Shown piece by piece: positions 14,449 to 21,655 of a DNA stretch of 40,357 bases (positions are counted from its first letter, which is position 1; every line of letters begins with the position of its first letter). The notes under the pieces were generated by a model. The model had not been told where the DNA came from and ran no database searches. It saw only the letters and a program-made list of their open reading frames with translations. Made by a program: the position numbers and the translations under genes. The stretch covers positions 1-40,357 of the forward strand of contig VMFW01000008.1 of NCBI GenBank assembly GCA_007376265.1, in the 5' to 3' direction. This stretch comes from Parcubacteria group bacterium Gr01-1014_20. GTDB lineage: Bacteria; Patescibacteriota; Minisyncoccia; UBA6257; 2-01-FULL-56-20.

Positions 14449-14469
14449 TAGCCGACAATTTGCTAGAAT
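14442..14469 (+). promoter_or_regulatory. rnpB promoter
   Basis: Perfect TTGACA (14442-14447), 16-bp spacer, TAGAAT (14464-14469). The predicted start is about 8 nt before the mature 5' end of the RNase P RNA. Confidence 0.75.
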
Positions 14470-14483
14470 TATCTAGGAAAAAT

Positions 14484-14881
14484 CGGCAGTTCAGGTAATA
14501 ACTCTCTCTGAATAATATCGGAGAGAGAGGAAAGTCCGGACACCATCTTGCGCAAGCAAGATAAAAAGGTAGCGGCTAACAGCCGTCGCGCGTAAGCGTA
14601 GAGGTGCGAGCAGTGACGCTCTCGTTCGAAAGGACGAAAGAGACCCAATCCCAAGCTAGTTCGGTCTAACTCTGTTATAGGGACGAAAAGACAGAGGTGA
14701 AACGGCTAAATCCTTACTGGGTGCAAGGTCGTACTCCAATGCATAGCATTGGTTTGTGCCGCATAGCCCATTCGACAAGCTCAGGGCAAGTCCTGAGTGA
14801 AATCGAAGGACTTGAGCCTACGAGTAATCAAAGGCCCAGATAAATTATTATCCTAGACAGAATCCGGCTTATGAACAGCCG
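14484..14881 (+). ncRNA. rnpB: RNase P RNA (catalytic subunit), bacterial type A-like
   Basis: The universal core is present in order: GAGAGGAAAGTCCGGACACC (P4 5' strand), GAGGTGAAACGG, GGCTAAATCCTTACTGGGTG with GCAAGG, CTTGAGCC, GGCCCAGATAAAT, and CAGAATCCGGCTTATG near the 3' end. Helix P1 forms between CGGCAGTTCA at 14484 and TGAACAGCCG ending at 14881. Two things are unusual. A palindromic repeat (14771-14807) is inserted just before CTTGAGCC. The segment where GGU normally contacts the tRNA CCA end reads GCATAG instead. A T-run (GGTTTTTC) directly follows P1 and ends transcription. Confidence 0.95.
14771..14807 (+). repeat. REP-like palindrome inserted in RNase P RNA
   Basis: TTCGA-CAAG-CTCAGG, a short loop, CCTGAG-TGAAA-TCGAA forms an imperfect hairpin. 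In other type A RNAs the flanking TAGGC and CTTGAGCC blocks are almost adjacent, so about 40 nt are extra here. The same CCTGAG/TCGAA motif occurs at the end of prfA. Confidence 0.65.
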
Positions 14882-14892
14882 GTTTTTCTTTT

Positions 14893-15336
14893 CTAGATAG
14901 AGTCTAATTCACTATTTACTAGTCGATCCGCCCGCTTGTTTTGTTCTCGCGGAATATGCTTGAAAATAACTTTCCCAAAATCCAACCTTGAATTCCAAAC
15001 CTCAATAAAAAGCGGCTGTAAATCTGGCTCCTTAATCTTATAGATTCCATTCAACTGCCGAACGATAAGTTCCGAATCCATCCTCACTTCAAGCTCCGCC
15101 TCCCCCGCCCTCTTCCCACCCAAGAGTGCTTTGGCTTTTTTGAGTGCAAAAACAAGCGCCAAATACTCCGCTTTATTGTTTGTCATTTCCCCCAAATATT
15201 CCGAATACTCCTTATCCCCCACTACTACGCCCAAAGCCGCCGGCCCGGGATTTCCCCTGGCACCTCCATCGGTGTAAATAACCAATTTGCCCCCATCTCC
15301 ACCTTCCCCAAAAAGCTTTTGCGATTTTTTTACCAT
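14893..15336 (-). CDS. rnhA: ribonuclease HI
   Basis: 147 residues with all four acidic catalytic positions: aspartate in VIYTDGGARGNPGPAALG (about residue 22), glutamate in MTNNKAEYLALVFAL, aspartate in VRMDSELIVRQLNG, and aspartate in NKRADRLVN. Degrades RNA in RNA-DNA hybrids during replication and repair. The layout without the basic protrusion helix resembles the YpdQ/RnhA-like branch used by many small genomes. It is transcribed toward rnpB and ends 11 nt from it. Confidence 0.92.
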   Translation of the reverse strand: MVKKSQKLFGEGGDGGKLVIYTDGGARGNPGPAALGVVVGDKEYSEYLGEMTNNKAEYLALVFALKKAKALLGGKRAGEAELEVRMDSELIVRQLNGIYKIKEPDLQPLFIEVWNSRLDFGKVIFKHIPREQNKRADRLVNSELDSI

Positions 15337-15394
15337 CTTTAAATTATATCTTAAGTTGGGTTTTCGAGTTTTTTCGGTACAAATCTTTTCTAAA

Positions 15395-15572
15395 GCTAAA
15401 ATTTACTTTTGTAACCATAAGTGGAGGCGAGCTAAAAATTACCGAGCGAATAGAAAAAATGTCCGGGTGCCCCCGAGTTCGCGAGTAGACGAAAGAGGTA
15501 GGGCGGCATTTTTTCGTTCATGAGCAAGTTTAATTTTGCGAACTGGAGCGGGTTACAAAAGTAAATTTTAGC
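15395..15572. repeat. 178-bp element with perfect 22-bp terminal inverted repeats
   Basis: The 22 bp at 15395-15416 (GCTAAAATTTACTTTTG...) are the exact reverse complement of 15551-15572. Inside, GAAAAAATG pairs with CATTTTTTC, and GTTC..GCAA pairs with TTGC..GAAC, with GC-rich conserved-looking segments (GGGTGCCCCCGAG, CGAAAGAGGTAGGGCGG) between. There is no open frame. It lies between the DHH gene stop and rnhA. It could be a MITE-like element or a large structured RNA. Confidence 0.7.
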
Positions 15573-15583
15573 GTCGTAAAACC

Positions 15584-16525
15584 TCATTTGCCTAAAATCT
15601 GAATCAACTCATTAACGATCCGCAAAGCTTCCCCCCGGCTCTTTATGCCCGCAATCCCCGCCGCATACTTGTGTCCTCCGCCGCCATATTTTTTCCTTAC
15701 CAAATCCCCCAAGTCTAGGTTGCAAGAGCTTCGCCGCCAGGGATTTCCCCCTACGGAAATCCGGAACATTCCTTCGGTTTTGAGCATCGTAATTACATAA
15801 TTTAATTTTGGATAAAGATAATGGGGGCCGAACCGAACTCGATATACGTTCGAGCTTAAATCAACAAAAGCCACTCGGTCGTAAATCTGGAGATGTTTCT
15901 TTTGAAAAACGAGTCCAGCTTTAATTTTCTTTCTGACCAACACGGTTGCACTTCTCACTCTCTTATCGTTTGCAAGCGAACGAAGCGACTTACGACTTAA
16001 ACTTTCAATCAGCCACTCGAGCGGCTTCCCTCCTGAAGAATTTTCATCAATATACGCGTCAATCTGAAGTGCTGGCTCCTTAATTTCAATAGCCTGCTTC
16101 GGAGATTTATATCTCGCGCCATCAACCACCTCCAACCACTTAGCTAATTCTCTAACATGCTCGGATGGCTTATACCCAAAATTTTTCCTAAGGTAATCCA
16201 TCACTAACCGACAACACGAAAGATACTCCGGTTTCAAAATATGGAATTTTGTTTGTTTAAAAACTTTTTGCCACTTGGTCTTTTTAAAAGTTGTCCGATG
16301 GTGGTCAAACCAAAAAGTCGCCCTCGGGTGGTAGTAGAAATCAAAAATCGCCACCTTATTCTTTGATTTACTAATAACTTTCTCCCAATTTAGAGCCAGT
16401 TTATCGCCATGATCGACGGCATAGAATTGACCAACGCCATCTCCCCTTTTTCGCAAAAAATCCCAAAAAATCGCCGCCGAAGCCCTTCCATCGAAGTCGT
16501 TATGAAAATAAACGTCGTATTTCAT
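15584..16525 (-). CDS. DHH/DHHA1 family phosphoesterase
   Basis: 313 residues. The N-terminal metal site reads HNDFDGRASAAIF, and the DHH motif proper is in FWFDHHRTTF (about residue 75). The C-terminal DHHA1 domain carries KYGGGGHKYAAGIAG. The family includes nanoRNases, pAp phosphatases and RecJ; without longer RecJ domains this looks like an NrnA-like oligoribonuclease or phosphatase. The start codon overlaps the pgk stop by 4 nt (ATGA), so the two are translationally coupled. Confidence 0.88.
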   Translation of the reverse strand: MKYDVYFHNDFDGRASAAIFWDFLRKRGDGVGQFYAVDHGDKLALNWEKVISKSKNKVAIFDFYYHPRATFWFDHHRTTFKKTKWQKVFKQTKFHILKPEYLSCCRLVMDYLRKNFGYKPSEHVRELAKWLEVVDGARYKSPKQAIEIKEPALQIDAYIDENSSGGKPLEWLIESLSRKSLRSLANDKRVRSATVLVRKKIKAGLVFQKKHLQIYDRVAFVDLSSNVYRVRFGPHYLYPKLNYVITMLKTEGMFRISVGGNPWRRSSCNLDLGDLVRKKYGGGGHKYAAGIAGIKSRGEALRIVNELIQILGK

Positions 16526-17664
16526 CGGCTCAAGTTCATGTTTTTCCTCCGAGGGAGGATCCGCCTCCGGCGAAATGATTCGCGCCTCAAAGCCTCAACT
16601 CCAGGAAGCTTTTTCCCCGCTAAAAAATCGAGCATCGCGCCTCCGCCGGTAGAAATAAAAGTGAACTTCTTATCGAGCCCATGCTTTTTTAAAAACATCA
16701 CGGTTTCCCCACCACCAGCCACGGAAAAACATTTTCCATTCCCTGCGACAGCCCTGGCGAGCGCAAGTGTTCCTCGATCGAAGGGTTTCTTTTCGAATAA
16801 TCCCACGGGCCCATTCCAAATCACCGTTCTTGCCTCTTTGATTTTTGAAACATAAAACTCGACAGTTTTTGCCCCAATATCTAAAATTTTACCACCCGAA
16901 ACCGCGTAATCCAAAGGCAAAAGCAAGTTTTTAAACTTTAAAATGTCCCTAAAATTCTTGGCCCCCGAGCGGTCAGCCAAAGAACCTTGAATGTCATAAC
17001 CAGAAGCCAGCAAAAGCGTATTAGCCGCCGCCCCTCCGGTTAAGATATAGTCGGCCCTATTTTTGAAAAACTTCATAAGAGCCACCTTATCATCAGCTTT
17101 CCCACCCCCCACGATCAACACCAACGGCCTTTTGGGTTTCTTCATGAGTTTTGAAAGGTGAAGTATCTCTCCTTCAAAACCAAACCCTGCAAAACTCGGC
17201 AGAAAACGAGTAATCGCATCAACTGAAACATCATCTCTGTGAGAATTAGCAAAAGCGTCATTCACGTAAAAATCTCCCAAACCCGCTAGTTCCTTAGCCA
17301 GTTTTGGGCTATTGTCGTATTCACCTTTTAGAAACCTAATGTTTTCTAAAACAAAAACCGAAGCTTTTGGCGCTTCGGCTATTCGACTTTTTGCACTTTT
17401 AAGGTTGAAGTTGTTAATAAAGGAAACTTTTAGACCCGTAAGTTTTGCCAGCTTGATTGCGTCTTTTTTTAGACTAAGTTTGGGTTCAATTCCCTTTGGC
17501 CTACCCTTATGACTCAAAATTAAAACCTTAGCACCCTTACTTGAGAGAAATTTGACAGTTGGAAGAGAAGCCCTAAGTCGCCAATCATCCTCCGTATTAA
17601 AATCTAGCGCCACAATCGCAACTCCCTTTAAATCACTGGATTTTGCTTTTCTTAAAAACTTCAT
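16522..17664 (-). CDS. pgk: phosphoglycerate kinase
   Basis: 380 residues from ATG at 17664; a TTG two codons earlier is an alternative. Pgk landmarks are present: ALDFNTEDDWRLRASLPTV (shortened relative to the usual VDFNVP block), LSHKGRPKG, VLENIRF, FYVNDAFANSHRDD, the GGGKADDK loop, TVIWNGPVGLFE, and STGGGAMLDFLAGKKLPGVE. Makes ATP from 1,3-bisphosphoglycerate in glycolysis. The last 20 or so residues form an Arg-rich tail (RRESFRRRRILPRRKNMNL) beyond the normal end, overlapping the next gene start. An extended -10 lies 18 nt before the ATG. Confidence 0.94.
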   Translation of the reverse strand: MKFLRKAKSSDLKGVAIVALDFNTEDDWRLRASLPTVKFLSSKGAKVLILSHKGRPKGIEPKLSLKKDAIKLAKLTGLKVSFINNFNLKSAKSRIAEAPKASVFVLENIRFLKGEYDNSPKLAKELAGLGDFYVNDAFANSHRDDVSVDAITRFLPSFAGFGFEGEILHLSKLMKKPKRPLVLIVGGGKADDKVALMKFFKNRADYILTGGAAANTLLLASGYDIQGSLADRSGAKNFRDILKFKNLLLPLDYAVSGGKILDIGAKTVEFYVSKIKEARTVIWNGPVGLFEKKPFDRGTLALARAVAGNGKCFSVAGGGETVMFLKKHGLDKKFTFISTGGGAMLDFLAGKKLPGVEALRRESFRRRRILPRRKNMNLSR

Positions 17665-17682
17665 CCTCAAATCGGTTCCCTA

Positions 17683-17691
17683 ATTATAGCA
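17683..17691 (-). promoter_or_regulatory. extended -10 box of pgk
   Basis: TGCTATAAT on the minus strand; the box ends 12 nt before the TTG and 18 nt before the ATG. No good -35 is visible. Confidence 0.5.
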
Positions 17692-17696
17692 CAAAA

Positions 17697-17720
17697 AACT
17701 GACAGCCTTAGCCGTCAGTT
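17697..17720 (-). terminator. intrinsic terminator
   Basis: AACTGAC..GC pairs with GC..GTCAGTT around CTTA. On the minus strand it is followed by TTTTTT. It ends the gene at 17730 just before the pgk promoter. Confidence 0.7.
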
Positions 17721-17729
17721 ATAAATTAA

Positions 17730-18086
17730 CTATTCACAAGAAACATCTTGCGGATTAACGGTGGGATTTATAAATCTCACCTGAACCCTTTTTGGTCGTT
17801 TTCTCCGATTTAGCCCCCGCTCCAACCCGTCGAGAGCCGCGTCCAACCGCATCGCTTCCTTTGCCATCTTGTCTAAGTTCATCCTTACCCTCGAGATCGA
17901 AACTCTTGTGCCATAACGATCAATAATCATCCCGACCATCGCCGCAATCGCCACCGTCGGCTCACTCTCGCCTGTCGCCTTCCCCCAGTCAAACAAGGCC
18001 AATTGGATTGCCCTCGCCTCCCCTTTCGACACGACCCCCTCCCTTTTTAAAGTAGCGGTTACCCGTCCCCATGGGCAAGCTCTCAT
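17730..18086 (-). CDS. hypothetical protein
   Basis: 118 residues from the internal ATG of MRACPWGRVTATLKREG; a start 12 codons further upstream is possible but gives an odd hydrophobic leader. The sequence is helical and mixed-charge, with a basic cluster near residue 95 (RGLNRRKRPKRVQVRF) that might bind nucleic acid. No family recognised. Single gene with its own terminator, divergent from the ORFan at 18166. No Shine-Dalgarno is evident at either start. Confidence 0.5.
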   Translation of the reverse strand: MRACPWGRVTATLKREGVVSKGEARAIQLALFDWGKATGESEPTVAIAAMVGMIIDRYGTRVSISRVRMNLDKMAKEAMRLDAALDGLERGLNRRKRPKRVQVRFINPTVNPQDVSCE

Positions 18087-18107
18087 TGTAACCAAGAACA
18101 AAAAAAT

Positions 18108-18137
18108 TTGACAGTCTATCAAGAAAAAACTTACACT
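18108..18137 (+). promoter_or_regulatory. promoter of the ORFan at 18166
   Basis: TTGACA and TACACT spaced by 18 bp, about 28 nt before the start codon. Confidence 0.6.
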
Positions 18138-18165
18138 ACCCCCAGAAACCTAAAAAGGAGAAAAA

Positions 18166-18468
18166 ATGGGAGACAACGGCCACACCACAAAGGAACCTGC
18201 TCACAAGGTAATCTTGAGCAGGTTAACTGAATTCACCCACACTGGACACACCATACGTACGATCATTGGCACAACCGAAAGGGAAGCCATGATCATCGAG
18301 TTCAGAACTCTATGCGGGATCATGGGGGAAATGGATATTCCGCAGAAAGAGAAAGATAACGTCAGAAAGAATCTGGAACAACTGCAAGGAGACATCGAGT
18401 CGTTCAAAGAAGTAGTTGACGCAAACCTGGAAAGCGTTACATCTGCCATAAGAAGCCTGAACGATTAG
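18166..18468 (+). CDS. hypothetical helical protein
   Basis: 100 residues with a strong Shine-Dalgarno (AAAAAGGAG) 6 nt before ATG, its own promoter and an intrinsic terminator 20 nt after the stop. The second half (residues 55-98; QKEKDNVRKNLEQLQGDIES) reads as a long amphipathic or coiled-coil helix. The N-terminal half is His/Thr-rich. No family recognised. As a free-standing, well-expressed-looking ORFan it resembles the genes at 30921, 32110 and 38014. Confidence 0.65.
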   Translation: MGDNGHTTKEPAHKVILSRLTEFTHTGHTIRTIIGTTEREAMIIEFRTLCGIMGEMDIPQKEKDNVRKNLEQLQGDIESFKEVVDANLESVTSAIRSLND

Positions 18469-18488
18469 CCCAAATCTCTCACCATTCA

Positions 18489-18509
18489 AACCCCGATCCA
18501 CTCGGGGTT
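18489..18509 (+). terminator. intrinsic terminator
   Basis: AACCCCGA pairs with TCGGGGTT around a 5-nt loop, then TTTCTTT. Confidence 0.8.
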
Positions 18510-18578
18510 TTTCTTTCCCCCAACCCACCCCAAATAAATCGGCGACTAAAAACGGCAGGGAAAATTCTGTCAAAATTA

Positions 18579-18689
18579 CTTGAGGAAGCTCTCGGAGGCG
18601 CGATGAGCTTGGTGTCGCCTAAGGCGACTCATCGCGCCGAGAGGCAGTGGGCAGCTTGCCGCCGGAGCAAGCGCGACGCCGGTTCTCAA
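18579..18689. ncRNA. structured repeat element, copy A
   Basis: The fold has three parts. A short closing stem (TTGAG/CTCAA). A long arm CTCTCGG-[AGG bulge]-CGCGATGA-[GCTTGGT]-GTCGCC against GGCGAC-TCATCGCG-CCGAGAG. A second hairpin GCTTGC-CGCCGGA-GCAAGC. The copy at 40107-40238 keeps the CTCTCGG stem, the AGG bulge, AGCTTGGT and the CGCxGGA loop, while the other stems differ in sequence but still pair. No open frame. It lies between convergent genes, and orientation as drawn is the plus strand. Confidence 0.65.
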
Positions 18690-18708
18690 AAATCATAAAA
18701 TTACCGAG

Positions 18709-21084
18709 CTACTCCCTAAGCCGCCGGTAAATATCCGCCTCAATCACTTGCCGATCCTCCCCATACTTCGCCCTCGTGTAATCTTTCAAGCTCTGTGCCA
18801 CCTCCGGGTTACCACTCTCAACCGGTAAAGTTTTTATGTTAAAGGGCTTCGAAGTCTCACCATTGATCAAAATCTTCACGTAAGCGTTAAAGTTATCGAT
18901 GCTAATTAAATCATTCAAATCAAATACAGGATCGAATTGCTTGACCAAAAAATCGGCGTCCTGCACACCTACCCTGAAAACCACCTGACTTCCAACGTTT
19001 CCAAAAACCGCGTCTCGAATTTTTTCCGTGAGCTGGGCAATGAATTGATGAGCCATCGTCAAACTCAATTTATACTTTCGAGCTTCAGACAAAATAGTGG
19101 AAATAGAATCGGTGGTGAAATTCTGAAACTCGTCTATGTACAAATTAAAATCGCGCCGCTTAGAAGCGTCAGCTATGTCCACTCGGGAAAGGGCCGCCAT
19201 CAAAATCTTGCCCGTAATCACCATCCCCAAAAGTCCGGCATTAATGTCCCCGATCCTTCCTTTCGACAAATTGACCAGTAAAATCTTCCCCTCGTCCATT
19301 ACTTGCCTGAAGTTAAAAGCCGACTTAGCCTGTCCAATAATCGGCCGCATGTAATCATTCGAAATGAAGTTGTTAAACTTTGAAGTGATGTAGGGGGTCA
19401 TGTTCGCAAGCGATGCCTCACCCCCAGCCTTAACAGCTTCCTTCTCCCAAAAATCAATCACCACCGGATTGTGAATTCGCGCCAATTTCTTCTTCCGATA
19501 CTCCGCATCGGTGAAAACTCTCGGCACCTCTATGAGGGTCGCTGGCTCATTTGGCATGTCTTCCATCAGAAGCAAAAGCGCGTTTCGCATGTACTGCTCA
19601 AACATCGGCCCCATCGTCTCCGCCGTAAAAAGCTTGTTAAATATCCCCTGCATCTCGTTCACGATAAAAGTTTTTTCTTCGGGGCGATCAAAATTGTAAT
19701 CGAGCATATTGAGACCGAGCGGACGGTCCAAGTCTGACGGATCAAAATAGATCACATCTTCAATTCTATGGCGGGGAATGTGCTTTAAGGCATCTTCAAC
19801 CAGATCGCCATGAGGATCGATCATGGCCACCCCATTACCCTTCTTAATATCATCAATCACCATATTGGTCATAAGGGTCGATTTACCGGTTCCCGTCTGC
19901 CCAACGATATACACATGCCTCCGCCTGTCTTCTTCAGTCACATAAACTGGCCCCGATTGACCCCGAAAATTACTTAAGCCCAAAGGCACTCCGGAGGTTG
20001 GAAGATTTGATGGCGGCGGAGCTTCTTTAGACTTGAGCCACTTAATTCTAGGAGTCTCGGTCGTTGCCGCGGGCAAATGGTAAAAACTAGCCAATTCTTC
20101 GCTGTTTAAAACCATCGCCTGGGAACTATCGAAATTCCTGAAGCTAAAGTCATAGACAACTTTTTTGATATTTCTTGGCTTAACCACCTTAAATTCATTT
20201 CTCTTGGGCGCGCCAAATTGATTAAATCCAGCCAAAAGGCCGTCTAAAATATCATTGGCCTGAAATGGCGTTCCAGCCGAAGCCAAAACCCGAGCGTTCA
20301 CCAAAAAAAGCGGTTTCGCCACTTTTCCTTCAAGCGTCTTGATAGTTTCCTCATCTAGAATTTTATTCAGTTTAGCTTCATTTTTGTCTTTTTCTGCTTT
20401 CTCTGGGTTGAAAGCTCCAGCAATATCAGAAAATTTAATCGGAAATCCCTTACCTAAAACATCCTCGGTCGGTGTCCCCTTTTTGAGTTGCTGAATCGAT
20501 TTCAAAATCTGTTTCTTATAGTCGCTCGCTGCTGGCTGAATAATTATTTGAAACGCGGCTCCCTCCCCCACTTCGTTAATTTTTGAAAAACCTCCAGCTA
20601 TCGGCGAAAAAGAATCGTTGCCAATCTCCGGGTAAGTTCGAATGGGTAAAACATAAGTCTCTTTCTGCATCAAGTAAGCACCGGCGGTTGCTCCCTGCGC
20701 GTTAAAAATGTTGTAATCCCCATGGGCCGGTGCCACGCTTGCGCCATTCCAGATACCCTGAATCTGTTTCGCCGCCACCTCGCTAAACACTCTTGGGATC
20801 GCAATGTAAAAATGTATCTCCTCTCCAATGTGGGGCACCGCCACTTCGAAGCAAAAAGGTTTCTTAAGCGCCGCAAGATTGCCGAGGAGTTGTTCAAATT
20901 TATTTATCTCCAACTTAAAATCTTTATCGGCAACCTGTTTATCCTGGCGCTCCCGAGGAATTTTAACTAGGAAAACGGACAACTTCAGGGATTCAAAAAA
21001 ACTTACTCTTTTCCAGTGTCGAATCAAAAAGTAAAAACCCACTGCAATTAAAGCTCCGGCAACGAAAACTAGTATCAAGCTCAT
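18709..21084 (-). CDS. TraD/VirD4-like DNA-translocating ATPase (DUF87/TraM-recognition type)
   Basis: 791 residues. An N-terminal membrane anchor (LILVFVAGALIAVGFYFLI) is followed by a roughly 370-residue cytoplasmic region rich in charged residues. The motor domain starts near residue 380: Walker A in VGQTGTGKSTLM, then AMIDPHGDLVED and IYFDPSDLDRPLGLNML, and Walker B in FNLYIDEFQNF. The TraD-like C-terminal motif follows (LTMAHQFIAQL, FGNVGSQVVFRVG). The family couples DNA substrates to type IV secretion or DNA uptake. No relaxase or VirB genes lie in the window. It starts directly after the stop of the small gene at 21085, so they form an operon. Confidence 0.88.
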   Translation of the reverse strand: MSLILVFVAGALIAVGFYFLIRHWKRVSFFESLKLSVFLVKIPRERQDKQVADKDFKLEINKFEQLLGNLAALKKPFCFEVAVPHIGEEIHFYIAIPRVFSEVAAKQIQGIWNGASVAPAHGDYNIFNAQGATAGAYLMQKETYVLPIRTYPEIGNDSFSPIAGGFSKINEVGEGAAFQIIIQPAASDYKKQILKSIQQLKKGTPTEDVLGKGFPIKFSDIAGAFNPEKAEKDKNEAKLNKILDEETIKTLEGKVAKPLFLVNARVLASAGTPFQANDILDGLLAGFNQFGAPKRNEFKVVKPRNIKKVVYDFSFRNFDSSQAMVLNSEELASFYHLPAATTETPRIKWLKSKEAPPPSNLPTSGVPLGLSNFRGQSGPVYVTEEDRRRHVYIVGQTGTGKSTLMTNMVIDDIKKGNGVAMIDPHGDLVEDALKHIPRHRIEDVIYFDPSDLDRPLGLNMLDYNFDRPEEKTFIVNEMQGIFNKLFTAETMGPMFEQYMRNALLLLMEDMPNEPATLIEVPRVFTDAEYRKKKLARIHNPVVIDFWEKEAVKAGGEASLANMTPYITSKFNNFISNDYMRPIIGQAKSAFNFRQVMDEGKILLVNLSKGRIGDINAGLLGMVITGKILMAALSRVDIADASKRRDFNLYIDEFQNFTTDSISTILSEARKYKLSLTMAHQFIAQLTEKIRDAVFGNVGSQVVFRVGVQDADFLVKQFDPVFDLNDLISIDNFNAYVKILINGETSKPFNIKTLPVESGNPEVAQSLKDYTRAKYGEDRQVIEADIYRRLRE

Positions 21085-21477
21085 TTACTTTAGAATTCCT
21101 CTTTTCTGAAGCTCTGGATAAAGTTTATCGGTTAAGGCGTCGTGAAACGCATCCAGTACAAAAGCCGAAGACTTGCTCGCCTCGTTCGCTGCCTCAATAA
21201 CCCCTTTGGTAAAAGCCGCCTCAACCAGAGCCTCTATCTCCAGCTTCACTTCTGGCGAGGCCGACTGGGCATAGTCTGGTAAAACCCCTGGGAGAGCGCT
21301 ACTCTGCGAACCACCCGAAATCGGCGTAATTGACACGATTGCTTTCTTCAGAAGTTGTTGTTCGGTAAAACCCTTGGCCTCCGGAGCCTCTCGGTGTTTT
21401 TCCACCTCCCTCCTCAGTATTTCAACATCTTGTGGCCTAACCTCAGGCTTAAATTCTGGTGAAAATTGATCTGGCAT
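21085..21477 (-). CDS. hypothetical partner of the TraD-like ATPase
   Basis: 130 residues, hydrophilic, no membrane segment. The N-terminal third is charged (RPQDVEILRREVEKHREAPE). The centre is Ser/Gly/Pro-rich. The C-terminal half is helical (VKLEIEALVEAAFTKGVIEA, then FVLDAFHDALTDKLYPELQK). The stop is immediately followed by the ATPase start codon, which implies coupled synthesis and probably physical association. No named family recognised. A -10-like TATAAC lies about 17 nt before the ATG. Confidence 0.65.
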   Translation of the reverse strand: MPDQFSPEFKPEVRPQDVEILRREVEKHREAPEAKGFTEQQLLKKAIVSITPISGGSQSSALPGVLPDYAQSASPEVKLEIEALVEAAFTKGVIEAANEASKSSAFVLDAFHDALTDKLYPELQKRGILK

Positions 21478-21569
21478 TTTTCCACAGCCCTTAGGTTATA
21501 AGAGCTAAACATTATTCGTTTTATTCTATATAATTACCCTGGATCACTTACCACCTCAGCAAGCCAATC

Positions 21570-21599
21570 TTGCTAAGGTTTTTGCTTTTAGATTATAAC
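21570..21599 (+). promoter_or_regulatory. probable pyrG promoter
   Basis: TTGCTA and TATAAC spaced by 18 bp, leaving a leader of about 50 nt. An AGCAAG/CTTGCT mini-hairpin overlaps the -35. Confidence 0.45.
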
Positions 21600-21655
21600 A
21601 CGTTCACCATCATGCCTCATAATTTTTCGCATCTAATTCACAACTCCTCGAAATC

